DNA from: Leishmania mexicana MHOM/GT/2001/U1103
Lineage: Eukaryota; Euglenozoa; Kinetoplastea; Trypanosomatida; Trypanosomatidae
Reading direction: 5' to 3'
Assembly: GCF_000234665.1 (NCBI RefSeq)
Contig: NC_018335.1
Span: forward strand, 1,226,954 to 1,290,953
Length of the DNA stretch: 64,000 nucleotides
The position numbers and the translations under genes were made by a program. Shown in pieces: positions 18,840 to 28,745 of this stretch. Under the pieces are notes generated by a model that was not told where the DNA came from, ran no database searches, and saw only the letters and a list, made by a program, of their open reading frames with translations. The first letter of the stretch is position 1, and each line of letters opens with the position of its first letter.

Positions 18840-21800
18840 ATGTTCTCGAATGAGCAATTGATCAGCCCCGACTTTGACGAGGTAGCGTACCTGCGTTATG
18901 CTCTTCGCGCCGCCAATCACAGCGCCGAACACGAACGGCTCGAGAGCTGCATCGCTGAGGTGAAGAGGGATATACAGTCCATGCTCGCCGAGCATGCGGA
19001 CAGTCTCATTGATCAAGCGAGATGCACCTATAAGACGCAGCGCGAGGTGACGGCGGTGCGTCAGAGCACGGATTCGTTGCAGAAGGCATCTGGGCGGCTT
19101 CGCATTATGATCGAGGAGCCTTACATGCAGCTCCAAAGCCGTGTAAAAGAGTTGGAGGCAACGCAGGAGGTGATGCAGCTGCTCCAGTCAACACTGCGTT
19201 TCCTCTCACTGACAGCGCGACTACAGGAGCAGCTCACTACCACTTCCTCTGTTGATATCGTGCGCTCCTCGTACACGTTGAAGGAGTTGGAGGAGGTTCT
19301 TCAGGACGGCTCGGTTCGATCCCTACAGGTGGTTGAGGCGCAGCTGCCCGCAGTGGAGCGGCACGCGACGACGATACGGAGCAAGGCGCACGAGCTGCTT
19401 GCCATGACGGAGCTAACGGCGCCACCGAGCGGCAACGGCGGCGCCGGCGATGCTGCTGCTTCGACATCTCGCCTCGCAATTCAGGTGAGCACAGGGTTGC
19501 AGTGCGCGTATGTATTGCGCATGCTCTCTCGCACCGTGCAGAGCTTCATGACAGAGCGGCGTCGTGAGGTGCTGCGCACCATCATGCGCGAGCTCGATGC
19601 ACAGGCCATTGAGGATCACATCTCCAGCGAGTACGATCGTCTTTCCCGCTCTTCGCTCAGCGGACACAGTGGCGCGGTGTCGGAGCAGGCGGTGACGGCG
19701 CATGTCGTGCTGCAACACATCCAGAAGACTCTCTTTATCGCCGTGCAGCACACCAGATGCGTCATTTTACTGTGGCGCCTGCTTCTTCAGCGACGCGACA
19801 CACAGACACAAGAGCTGTACCTGTTCTCCATCGACTCACCGGTGCAACTCCTTGTGGAGTACTGGTCCACCATCACCGAGAAGCTGCGGGAGCGGCTGAA
19901 TAGCTTGCAGAAGCGGCACACTATTCGACTTGCCCTGGGAAGTGCTTACCCGCGTTACCATCATTTGGTTGCCAGCTTCCTCAGCCGCACTGACGTAGCG
20001 GGTGTGGCAGAGGGCCTGCTGAGTACCGGCGCGCCAGGTGGCGCTGTCGCTGATTCCTTAGGGTCCACGGTGACGGGTGGGGCTGGCACAGCCGCGGCTC
20101 TGCTCTCGATTCACGTGACGCAATGCGGCATGGGCGACTACCTCGACTTGATCAACGCCGTGGACGCTGCAGTGCGGCGCGGCGTTGCAGGCAATGAAGG
20201 AGAGGGCACTCCCTTCAAGACACCTGACAAGCCACCTTCTTCGGCGCACATTGGCACTGCAACTCCACCACGCACAGACACGCAGGACATGCGGCACACG
20301 TGGCTGGCACAGGTAACCGACGAGGCACGGGGCGCCTTCAGGACGCATGTACTGGACCGTCATCGCGAGGTCATTAGTGGTGTTTTCTCGCGCCTCTCAG
20401 CTGTCGTTCCGCCCTCTGCGGCAGCGGCTGGGCAAACCTCCGCTGTTGCGCCGGTGCGCATGCAAGGCAGTCGCCGGCCGTCTATTCCGCCTCAGGCCAA
20501 CACGCTGGACATGGCGGTCTACACGCGCTTGGTCACGCAGGAGGTGCAGATGTTCCGCCAGGATCCGCACACCCTCGATGTGTTGCTCGACTGTGTCTTC
20601 TCCACTCTGCGTCAAGTTCGGGCCAAGCTGACTGAGGCGATTAAGAAGTATCCGCTTCCGCCGCTTCCGGCGGTGACGGCTGCGCCGACGCTGACGCAGG
20701 TAATGCACCTCTGTATCGCCAACAGCTGCACTACTCTTGCGTACGACTGCGCGGCTGTCCTCGCGATGGTCCCCCACCCGTCTGCTTCTCAGACGGCTAG
20801 CGGCGCTGGGGCGGGGGGTGCCACGGCCGCCTCCAATGCCGCGAGCGGTGCCCACCGGCACGCTCACCAGGACCCCTATGCGCTGGTGCTGGAGCAGCTG
20901 GGCACGAAGCGCATGGAGCTACAGCAGCTCATCGATACATTCCACAACATGAGCGAGCGGTCAACGAAGCCGTTTGCGGACTCGGCGGCGTCGGTGCTGC
21001 TCCCGACGCTGACGCAGGCTGTCGACAACGTGCTGCGTAACGAGCTGACACTGTCGTCTGCTGCTGCGGCGACGGCAGCGAGTGAAGGGAGAGTGGGAGC
21101 AAATCCGGCGATGCCGCTAGGTGGCAGCGGGGGCGGGGACAGCCGCACGGCACTTCTGCAGCTCCAGTCGCAGTGCCGCCAGTTCACAGATCGTTTCTTC
21201 TTCCTGGTTGACGCGCGTACGTCGGGGTGGATGGAAGCCTGTCAGCATGTTATGAACACGATGCTGGCGCGGCTGTTGATTCGGCTTGCCACAACGCCGC
21301 CACCGCCAATACTGCGCGGTACGCCACTCGCCACCGCCCCTGCGTACGCGCACACGCTGCAGGTGATGATGCCCCCACTGCTTCAGTTCGTGCAGATGGT
21401 CCAGTCTGTCGGCACAGTAGGGCGTATCACCTCCCTCCTGCGCGGTTGCGTGCGCCAAGTGGAGCTGTTTTACGAGACCTGTGGCGGACTGGGCGGTGCC
21501 GGCAGCGGGGACGGCGCATCGGCTGCGGCAGCGCTCCGGACCGCGGTGATGGAGCGACTGCGACCGCCAATCCCGTTCTTCTTTGCGAAGTTACTGGTGC
21601 TGCAGTACGGCCTCTTTACCACCGCTGTCTCTGCACCGTCGGAGGACTCGCAAGGCGCTGCTGGCCCGTCTGCCCTCGCTGGCGCACTCCGTTTGTCGGA
21701 ACAGGGCTTGCTGGAGTGCTTGGAAGGGGTGTTGCTTAAAGAGAGCTCGGCGAGAGCCACTGCCGCCTCCTCAAATTTGGAGGGAGGTGGGGCTCCGGCT

Positions 21801-21938
21801 GCTGGCGCCACTGGAGCCGACCACAAGGGGGAGGTGCTGTCAGCTGTAGATGGGCTTTTTCTCGAAGTTGTCGCCGTAGCACCAAGCGAGTCGGCGGCTT
21901 GCCTGCAAGAACTATGGGCGTCGGTTCAGGAGAAGTGA
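18840..21938 (+). CDS. COG5: Conserved oligomeric Golgi complex subunit 5
   Basis: Encodes 1032 residues from the ATG at 18840. The N-terminus carries the COG5 signature: an initial SPDFDEVAYLRYAL segment, then a long coiled coil with SLQKASGRLRIMIEEPYMQL and QLLQSTLRFLSLTARLQEQL (residues ~50-130). In known COG5 the matching region is FDVKTY...I.EPY.K.....LR.I...L..RLQ. The COG complex is a multisubunit tether on the Golgi for retrograde vesicles within the stack; COG5 belongs to lobe B with COG6, 7 and 8. The remainder is helical with A/S/G/T-rich insertions (~445-540, ~680-720, ~785-815, ~985-1005) that make it longer than the roughly 800-residue animal protein. The start was chosen because homology begins right after it; the upstream open frame to 18675 is UTR-like. 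Confidence 0.88.
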   Translation: MFSNEQLISPDFDEVAYLRYALRAANHSAEHERLESCIAEVKRDIQSMLAEHADSLIDQARCTYKTQREVTAVRQSTDSLQKASGRLRIMIEEPYMQLQSRVKELEATQEVMQLLQSTLRFLSLTARLQEQLTTTSSVDIVRSSYTLKELEEVLQDGSVRSLQVVEAQLPAVERHATTIRSKAHELLAMTELTAPPSGNGGAGDAAASTSRLAIQVSTGLQCAYVLRMLSRTVQSFMTERRREVLRTIMRELDAQAIEDHISSEYDRLSRSSLSGHSGAVSEQAVTAHVVLQHIQKTLFIAVQHTRCVILLWRLLLQRRDTQTQELYLFSIDSPVQLLVEYWSTITEKLRERLNSLQKRHTIRLALGSAYPRYHHLVASFLSRTDVAGVAEGLLSTGAPGGAVADSLGSTVTGGAGTAAALLSIHVTQCGMGDYLDLINAVDAAVRRGVAGNEGEGTPFKTPDKPPSSAHIGTATPPRTDTQDMRHTWLAQVTDEARGAFRTHVLDRHREVISGVFSRLSAVVPPSAAAAGQTSAVAPVRMQGSRRPSIPPQANTLDMAVYTRLVTQEVQMFRQDPHTLDVLLDCVFSTLRQVRAKLTEAIKKYPLPPLPAVTAAPTLTQVMHLCIANSCTTLAYDCAAVLAMVPHPSASQTASGAGAGGATAASNAASGAHRHAHQDPYALVLEQLGTKRMELQQLIDTFHNMSERSTKPFADSAASVLLPTLTQAVDNVLRNELTLSSAAAATAASEGRVGANPAMPLGGSGGGDSRTALLQLQSQCRQFTDRFFFLVDARTSGWMEACQHVMNTMLARLLIRLATTPPPPILRGTPLATAPAYAHTLQVMMPPLLQFVQMVQSVGTVGRITSLLRGCVRQVELFYETCGGLGGAGSGDGASAAAALRTAVMERLRPPIPFFFAKLLVLQYGLFTTAVSAPSEDSQGAAGPSALAGALRLSEQGLLECLEGVLLKESSARATAASSNLEGGGAPAAGATGADHKGEVLSAVDGLFLEVVAVAPSESAACLQELWASVQEK

Positions 21939-23329
21939 AGTATTGCTGCCTCAGTGCCGCCGGCTCGTGGGCTTCACCTAATCCTGCGGGTGAGCGTTTG
22001 TGCGAAGTCAATGCCACACTTGTATGGCGCGTAGAGCTTCTCGTGGCTGGCGTGTGTCTCCCTGGGAGTGTGGCGTTGTGCGCATGTGTGCGTGTGCTTC
22101 TACTGGGCCTCCTTTGGTTCTTTCAAGAAAAACGAAAATGACGGTATCGACCATCATGGAGTGATGATGCAGTGTGACGCATGTTGCTGCCTGTGTGTGG
22201 CGGTGGCCGAGTCTATGGCACTACATACAGACCGACGTTATGAGTGTCTGGGAACAAGCTGCCGGCAGCGTTGATGGTGGTGGTGGTGGCGGCGCAGCGA
22301 GCAGCTTCTCGTCTCCCGTTCATGGGAGACTCACGCACTCCTTCATCGCTAACCTGCAGACATCAAACACAGCTGTCACCGCAGTTGCGTCATCCCGATG
22401 CTGCGCAGTGAAGCGATTCTTCAGCTGCCACGAGCTTGATCTCCCGTATCGTTGCACGCATCAACCGCCTCTCTATTTCTATTCGTCGCATGCACCTTGC
22501 GTTGACACACACGCACGCATACATATGCACCGGTACAGACACATGAATGAACAACCAATACCATGCCTTCAATACGCATAGCCGCCCCCCTACTAACACG
22601 AGCACGAAACGGGCGCCACTCGACACAAGGCACGCGGGATCGGATTTCTTCCCTTTGTCTTCCACGTGCCCGTGTACCACCCACGAACACGTCCACAAAC
22701 GTATACGCGTACGCAGCCACAGCTCATCTGCCTCTGCTGCGCTGCGGCTGAATCCTCGTCGCCATGGACGAGCCGTCCTGCCGTCGAATCGGGGGCCGTG
22801 CGTCTAGCGGGCCCGGCTTGTCCTTCCTCGTCCCTTCATTGGATGCGTGCCGCGCTGAGTCCCTCATGCCTCGCCAAGGGAGGCGCACAAGCAAAGCAGG
22901 GGGAAAAAACGTAGAACCGCTTCTGAGTAGGCGTGCGCCAAGACGACGCTGGCAAGTGGCGACACGCGCCTCGTCTCGCGAGGTTAAGCGGAAGAGGCAG
23001 CAATCGTCTGACACGGAAGGGATCGCCACGCACGTCTGTTGGTGTGTGTCTGTGTGATGCCTCTATGATCATTCCGCCACTCGCATTGCGCTCTTCGCTC
23101 CGTGTCCCTCTCGCCCTCCTTTGAACCATTCAGCTCAACTCACGCAACTCTCCCCTCTCCGCCCTCCCCAACCACGTTGTGCGGCATCTTCACCTGCGTG
23201 GGACGCAGCGGGCGCACGCACAAACATCACTGCAGCGCCTCCTGCACTGACGCTGACACACACACAGAGACAGAGAAGAAGCATACACACGGGCAGCGAC
23301 CCAAACGCACTTTCTGCTGCTTCTCTTGC
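21939..23329. other. Non-coding spacer between COG5 and the coiled-coil orphan
   Basis: About 1.4 kb without a supported gene. The composition is mixed rather than pure pyrimidine for ~21940-23060. No SIDER-like, tRNA-like or snoRNA-like unit could be delimited. Confidence 0.55.
23091..23133 (+). promoter_or_regulatory. Predicted trans-splice acceptor for the coiled-coil orphan
   Basis: A CT-rich tract (about 23091-23122) precedes GAACCATTCAG, with the AG at 23132-23133, giving a 5' UTR of about 197 bases. A second pyrimidine tract follows at about 23149-23170, so a downstream site is also possible. Confidence 0.4.
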
Positions 23330-26300
23330 ATGATGTCGGAGGTGTTACTCAAGCAACTCAAGCAGGTGCTTGCGCCATGGGAGTCGCTGCCAGAGAAGGA
23401 CAAACTTGAGGGTAGCGGAGCCGTGTCCTCTCTGGGTACGGTGCCACCACCGGCCGCGCCGACCTGCGCTTCCTCGACTTCCTCCGTCTCGCCGCCGTTC
23501 GCGCCTGCCACTAAGTGCACAAGTGTCGGATGGCCCTCGGAGGAGGCGGCGGCCGCGTACGTCGCGCATTCCCGCACTGCCACAACAAAATTGGAGCTGG
23601 CGCGTGCTGCCTTGGCCCTCTTCTCCTCCAACGCAGGCGTCTACCGGCCGTTTTTGGTGAAGCTCCTTCGGTTCCTTTTCGATCACATTGATGAGCTTCG
23701 GGAGGAGCAAGGGCAGCTGCGGATGGAGTGGTGGATGTGGCAGCAGGGTGGCGGCTCTTCAACCAGCAAGGCAGCGGATGGAGATGGAGGCGGTGGCGGG
23801 CTACTGGGAACTACACCGGAGGAGCAGAACGCTGTCGCTGCGGCGTATGAAAAGGTGCGCATGACGGAGGCCCGCATGGCTGCTTTGGTTGAGGAGGCCG
23901 CCGTGCAGCGCGACCACTTCAAGTCCCAAATGGGAATGCAGAAGCGGCACCAGCACCACCTGGAGGACCTCCTGTGCCATCAAATAGAGCTGACTCAGAC
24001 GCTGCTAGACCACCGTCTTCACCAGGACCTCATCTTGGGCAAACAAAGCACGGCCGTCACAGTGGTGGCGGCCGTGACCAACACCCTTCAAGACAGTCGC
24101 GGCGTGGCCAGCGCGGGTCTCGGTGATGGCGGCGACGATCACGGTCGCGGCACCCGTGAAGGATCGAATACCGCAAGGCTCGCTGCAGTCACCACAAGAG
24201 ACATCTTGGGGCTGGAATGTAGCCATGCATCGATTCGCCCACCGGAGCGGCGAGACGCGGCTTACGTGCAGCGCCTCATCTCCAGGGCTGAGAAGGAGCT
24301 ACTGCTGGAGCGGACGGAGGACCAGCTGCGTGACCTGCGTGCCCAGTATGACCGTCTGCAGAACAAAGTCCAATCGCTGCTGAAGCTCAATTCTCGCTAT
24401 GCCCGCCAGTCGGTTGAGCTCTCCGCACGCCTTAGCATATTACATGAGCACAACATCGCACTTGCCGCGGACGTGCAGTTGTTCCAGCGCGACTACATAA
24501 GGGAGCTGCAGCGGGCGGAGCGTCTGCAGCGAGACCTGCAGGTGGCGCGAGGAATTGCACTGACGATGCTGCATGTGCAGTCCGGTCGCCAGCTGGGCAT
24601 CGGGGAGGAAGAGAGCGAGAACAAGCAAGAGGCGTCGAAGGAGGGCAATATCGCGTTGTGGCAGGCAGGGGCGGCGGCATCGCGCCTCCCGGCGCCAGGC
24701 AAAGGTGGTGAAGCGAGGATGCGCTACGCATTCGAGACGGCTGAGTCGCTCGCTCCTGCGGCTGCCACGGCAGTTACTGGTCCCGGGGAGACGGCGCCAG
24801 CACTGAGCGGCAAGGACACGAGGAGGGAAGAGGCGCAAGCGATGCTGGACACGGAGAACCACGCGCAAGGGTCACTGCACCTCGCACCGTGCAAAGGGCT
24901 GCGCAGCCAACTGCAGGAGGTGCTCACAATTTCTGACCCGCAGCACACCAGCATCAAGGCGTCTCTGTTGCAGAGTCTGCACCTGAGGGGCGGCACGAGC
25001 TTCCAGGGCAGCTGTGCCAACAGCAGTGACTTTCTCTTATCCCCCTCTGGTGCACAGGGGTGGCTGTCGCCGGCATCAGTGCCACAATGGGTACCGCCGT
25101 ACGGTCTGCGCCCCGACGTTCCGCTGCAACTACGCAGCCGCAGCTCTGTTCCGCTCCTGCATCTGCACCCTGTCGTAGCCGAGGTCTTTGTGCATGAGTT
25201 GCTCTCGCAGCGCCAGGAGCTGCTGTGGTACTCGAAGCAACAACCGGAGGAGCGCCAGGTGTCACCGCTAACTGTGGAGGGCAGGGCCTGGGACAACCGT
25301 GGCTCATGCAAGGCGAGCACCACGACGGCGACGACCATGTTTATGTCTTTTCAGGAGTACATCGGGGTGTTTCTGCTCGTGGTGTGGCTGAACAGGCCCG
25401 ACCACTACACGTATCTTTTGCCGCCTGCGACGCGGCTGGCGATGACTGAGGACGCACGGGCTCGACGGGGCTCGGGTAACGGAGTCGTGCGCAAGACGGC
25501 AGCGCCCAGTGATCCTGCGACGGACGCTGGCGGCGCTCCGCAGTCCCAAGACCTCGGGATTGCTCCCACATCCCTGTGGGACCTGCGGCATGTCTTGCAC
25601 ACTGTGCATCTCGCCGACGACATGGAGCAGCTGCCGGCGGAGGGGCTGCAGCTGACCTACGCACTTGACACAGCTTCTCGGCAGCTGGTGGCCGGCCCCC
25701 TTACATACGCCTACGGTCTCACGTCTCGCGGTGCCCTCTGCGACGTCCTCTTCGACCTGCTTCAAGCCGAGCGGTTTGTCTTTCTGGAGCTATGCCGCGC
25801 TGTCGAGGCGGAAATCCTCATAAAGCAGCGAGAGGAGCAGGAGCGCTGGGCGGAGGCGCGGGGGCGGGAGAGTCAAATCCCCGTCGCAAAGAGCGAGGAC
25901 CCTCAGCTGCACGCTGCAGACCCAGCTGCAGCAGCGCCTCTGCCACCAAAACCAGGCCCACAGTCGTCGACGCCGCTGCATGGGTGCATTCCTGCCGTGC
26001 AGGTGGCTCGCATTCTGCTGGCCATGTACCCTGGCTACTCGGCCACCATCATGGACCAGCTGATCCAGACCGCCGTGACCGATGGCACAAACGTAGCAGA
26101 GAATCCCGTGTATCTCTTCTACGGGGTCCTCCTGCCCTCCCGGATGCTGCCTGGCCCCATGACCGCCTCGATGTCGATCGACCCTTCCATGGCAGTCGGG
26201 ACATCCTTTGCCTCTCTTTTCTACACCGCTATCTGCGACGATGCTTTGGAGTCGATGCAGGTGGTGGAGGACAGCGTGCGCGGCTTCGCGCACGGCCATC

Positions 26301-27298
26301 CGCACTCGAGCGGCATATCTGCGCTGTCGTCCACCAGTGCCGCCGCAGTGATGTCTGGCGTGTCGACGGCGACGGCGCAGCAGCTCACCTCCCTCGCCTT
26401 CCTCGGTGTACCACGTGCAGAGGCGCAGTGCTGGGGGCCGGCCTTGAGGAGTGCCATCTACCGATGGCCTCATCTGCGCTCCACCATCGTGGACGGACCT
26501 CTTGTAGCCTCGTCCGCCTCCGCTGATGACGCTGTCCTTGATAGGGACGCCAGCACGACGCACGAGGTCCCCGCTGCCGTGGCCGACGAGTTCACCGCAG
26601 CGGCGGCGGCAAGCCCTAGGGACCGCTTTTCTCTGGACTCAAGCGTTGTTCGCGCCGGGATCCCATCAGGACATCCGACTCAAGACCTTCACAGAGCGGA
26701 GGATAGGAAGGCAGCGGCTGAGGTCTCCTCGGTGGCCCGGGTATCGGTGGAGGAGGTCGTGCCTTACCTTCGTCGGCACCTCTTGCTTCGCCGTGGGCTC
26801 TATGACTGGGCGACAGGCACAGCAGCCGCTCCTGTCGACATCTCATCACCGCCCGCCGAGGAGGACGGTCAAGCCGCGCCAAAGACTTTGAAGACAGTCG
26901 TAGAAAAGGCGGTGATAGCGGCGCTGATCACGAGGACGGAGGGGGCTTACCACTGGTCCACGGCCCACAGCGACCTTCTTCGGCACTGGGACGCGCAATG
27001 GGCCCAATACAGCCGCAAGACAGCGGGGCCCAAGTCGGTTTTCTTAGGACCGATAGAGCCAGCGGAGTTCAAGCAGATACTGAAGCAGGTGGACCCGCAC
27101 CGTACATGTGCGTGGGGCAGTGAGTTGCTGAGCCGCGAGAACCCGCTCATGCACCCCGTGACTTACGTCTGGGCGCAAGGCGACCCTGTCAAGCTTGAGC
27201 CTCCGGCTAGAGACGAGGGCGATGGCAGTAGTAGCCGCCGATCTGATAAGAGCAAGAGGCCAAAGAAGGATTGGGGACAGTCGACGACGGATCTGTAA
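23330..27298 (+). CDS. Large coiled-coil orphan protein
   Basis: Encodes about 1322 residues from the ATG at 23330; the next codon is also ATG. The frame is open back to 23102, but that part is low-complexity and contains the likely splice acceptor. Residues ~312-413 form a strong coiled coil (SRAEKELLLERTEDQLRDLR, then QYDRLQNKVQSLLKLNSRYA). Another helical segment lies at ~170-225. Residues ~420-530 and ~930-965 are A/G/Q-rich linkers. The C-terminal half mixes helical stretches (VQVARILLAMYPGYSATIMD near 890) with low-complexity insertions and ends in a basic tail (SDKSKRPKKDWG). No enzymatic motif was found and the family is not recognised. A structural or cytoskeletal role is only suggested by the coiled coil. 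Confidence 0.85.
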   Translation: MMSEVLLKQLKQVLAPWESLPEKDKLEGSGAVSSLGTVPPPAAPTCASSTSSVSPPFAPATKCTSVGWPSEEAAAAYVAHSRTATTKLELARAALALFSSNAGVYRPFLVKLLRFLFDHIDELREEQGQLRMEWWMWQQGGGSSTSKAADGDGGGGGLLGTTPEEQNAVAAAYEKVRMTEARMAALVEEAAVQRDHFKSQMGMQKRHQHHLEDLLCHQIELTQTLLDHRLHQDLILGKQSTAVTVVAAVTNTLQDSRGVASAGLGDGGDDHGRGTREGSNTARLAAVTTRDILGLECSHASIRPPERRDAAYVQRLISRAEKELLLERTEDQLRDLRAQYDRLQNKVQSLLKLNSRYARQSVELSARLSILHEHNIALAADVQLFQRDYIRELQRAERLQRDLQVARGIALTMLHVQSGRQLGIGEEESENKQEASKEGNIALWQAGAAASRLPAPGKGGEARMRYAFETAESLAPAAATAVTGPGETAPALSGKDTRREEAQAMLDTENHAQGSLHLAPCKGLRSQLQEVLTISDPQHTSIKASLLQSLHLRGGTSFQGSCANSSDFLLSPSGAQGWLSPASVPQWVPPYGLRPDVPLQLRSRSSVPLLHLHPVVAEVFVHELLSQRQELLWYSKQQPEERQVSPLTVEGRAWDNRGSCKASTTTATTMFMSFQEYIGVFLLVVWLNRPDHYTYLLPPATRLAMTEDARARRGSGNGVVRKTAAPSDPATDAGGAPQSQDLGIAPTSLWDLRHVLHTVHLADDMEQLPAEGLQLTYALDTASRQLVAGPLTYAYGLTSRGALCDVLFDLLQAERFVFLELCRAVEAEILIKQREEQERWAEARGRESQIPVAKSEDPQLHAADPAAAAPLPPKPGPQSSTPLHGCIPAVQVARILLAMYPGYSATIMDQLIQTAVTDGTNVAENPVYLFYGVLLPSRMLPGPMTASMSIDPSMAVGTSFASLFYTAICDDALESMQVVEDSVRGFAHGHPHSSGISALSSTSAAAVMSGVSTATAQQLTSLAFLGVPRAEAQCWGPALRSAIYRWPHLRSTIVDGPLVASSASADDAVLDRDASTTHEVPAAVADEFTAAAAASPRDRFSLDSSVVRAGIPSGHPTQDLHRAEDRKAAAEVSSVARVSVEEVVPYLRRHLLLRRGLYDWATGTAAAPVDISSPPAEEDGQAAPKTLKTVVEKAVIAALITRTEGAYHWSTAHSDLLRHWDAQWAQYSRKTAGPKSVFLGPIEPAEFKQILKQVDPHRTCAWGSELLSRENPLMHPVTYVWAQGDPVKLEPPARDEGDGSSSRRSDKSKRPKKDWGQSTTDL

Positions 27299-28088
27299 CT
27301 CGCCTCGACCGCCTGTTGTCACACACGTTCTTCCGAAAGGTGTTTGTTTGTCAGATGTTTTCGTGTGTTGTGCGGTGCTGCTCGTCTCGCGCGAGAGGTG
27401 GCGCGAAGGAGGGGTGGGGGTGTGGATGTACATTACACATGCTCGGTGCACCTCATGTTTTATGGGTGCCCTTTTGGAAGCTACTGGGGCGCAGCTCTTC
27501 TGCTCTCCGCGTCTTTTCTTGTTCGGCGTTTCCTTTCGCAACGCCCCGTCTCCATGTGTTTCTTCTCCCTTCTTCCGCCTCACGACTTGCCTCCCCCTCA
27601 AGACGGCGCTTCTCGCGCACTCGCGACGGCAGACACGGGTGCCTCTGCTCGCCTTCGCTGCACATGTGCGTGTGGTGTCTTCGAGCACGAAGGTTCTCTG
27701 CCTCTCTCTTTCTCTTGCCCAGTCACACCCACACGCACTCGATGCATCACGGCGATGCGCGCGACGCAGCGGCGATAGCGAGACAATCGATGCCAACGGG
27801 CTTATGTAGCATCACCACCGAGACGTGACTCGTCCTCACTTAATCCACCCTTCGTCTCGGGCTTTTCTTGTCCTCTGCCTTCTCCCCCTATTAACAGCGA
27901 ATCCGCGATACAATCTGCATCGCAGGTGATCACGCGTCCGCCTCTCCAGCAGCACACGCACAAGAGCATTGATCACTGGAGGCAGAGCACCCCTTCCACA
28001 TCAGACGTGTGCTTCCCCTCGGCGTGTCTTTCTACCATTCGTTGACTCGCTTTGCTCCGCCGCCACCGCACATTCCCCCATACGCACC
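27299..28088. other. Non-coding spacer upstream of IFT22
   Basis: About 0.8 kb holding the 3' UTR of the coiled-coil orphan and the IFT22 leader. No gene is supported on either strand; open frames translate to C/S/R-rich low-complexity sequence. Confidence 0.6.
27860..27897 (+). promoter_or_regulatory. Predicted trans-splice acceptor for IFT22
   Basis: A near-continuous pyrimidine tract (GCTTTTCTTGTCCTCTGCC and on through TTCTCCCCC) ends in TATTAACAG, with the AG at 27896-27897. This gives a 5' UTR of about 191 bases and is one of the clearest sites in the window. Confidence 0.5.
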
Positions 28089-28745
28089 ATGGCAGAGGAG
28101 AAGATCAAGATCATCGTCGTTGGCCCGGTCAAGAGCGGTAAGACGACCATCACGAACTTTCTGAGCGGCACGCGCGAGACGGCGACGAGCAAGTACTACG
28201 AGACGAACCCGCTCCGCATTGTGGAGACGGAGATCGAGCTCGACTCCATGAACCTCACCGAACGCCGAGTTGTCTTCTCCGGTGGCGACGCCAAGACGAA
28301 GCGGGTGTTGGTGCAAATTTGGGACCTCAGCGGCAACAGCAAGCACCAGGCGGGGTGGCCGGCCGTTGCGAGCAAAGCAGATGGCATCATCTTTGTGTTC
28401 AACCCGGCACTGAAGAACGGTGAGAAAGAGCTGTCGCTGTGGCACAAGACGTTCGCCGTGAACCAGTCGGAGCTGGACGCGCTTGGCAACTTTGCTGTTC
28501 GGGTCCCTGACAGGCACTGTCTCGTCTTTGCCCATCACTCGACGCCCCCGAACAATGTAGCAGGAGAGGGATTGCCTTCCATGCCGAAGGGCCTAGAGAA
28601 AATTAAGGTGCTGGAGACGTCGCTCGACTACCACAGCGACAACTTCAAGGCGGCCTTTGATAAGCTGATTGAGTCCATCGTTGTCGCCCGGATGGAGGCG
28701 GAGGAGGATGAGGTTCTTCGACGCGAAGGGCGCATGCACTTTTAG
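28089..28745 (+). CDS. IFT22: Intraflagellar transport protein 22 (RABL5)
   Basis: Encodes 218 residues from the ATG at 28089. The small-GTPase P-loop is intact at 12-19 (GPVKSGKT). Switch II is replaced by WDLSG at 78-82 in place of the Ras-type WDTAG, followed by the IFT22-typical segment GWPAVASKADGIIFVFNP and then FAHHS in place of NKxD. These match known RABL5/IFT22 proteins (GPCESGKT, WDCGGDAKFESCWPAL, GVVIVFN, AHHK). IFT22 is a subunit of the IFT-B train that carries cargo into the flagellum, and in Trypanosoma brucei it is required for flagellum construction. The start fits family length; the open frame back to 27969 is UTR-like. The dynein-2 light chain gene and a CDKL kinase gene lie downstream in the same unit. 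Confidence 0.93.
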   Translation: MAEEKIKIIVVGPVKSGKTTITNFLSGTRETATSKYYETNPLRIVETEIELDSMNLTERRVVFSGGDAKTKRVLVQIWDLSGNSKHQAGWPAVASKADGIIFVFNPALKNGEKELSLWHKTFAVNQSELDALGNFAVRVPDRHCLVFAHHSTPPNNVAGEGLPSMPKGLEKIKVLETSLDYHSDNFKAAFDKLIESIVVARMEAEEDEVLRREGRMHF

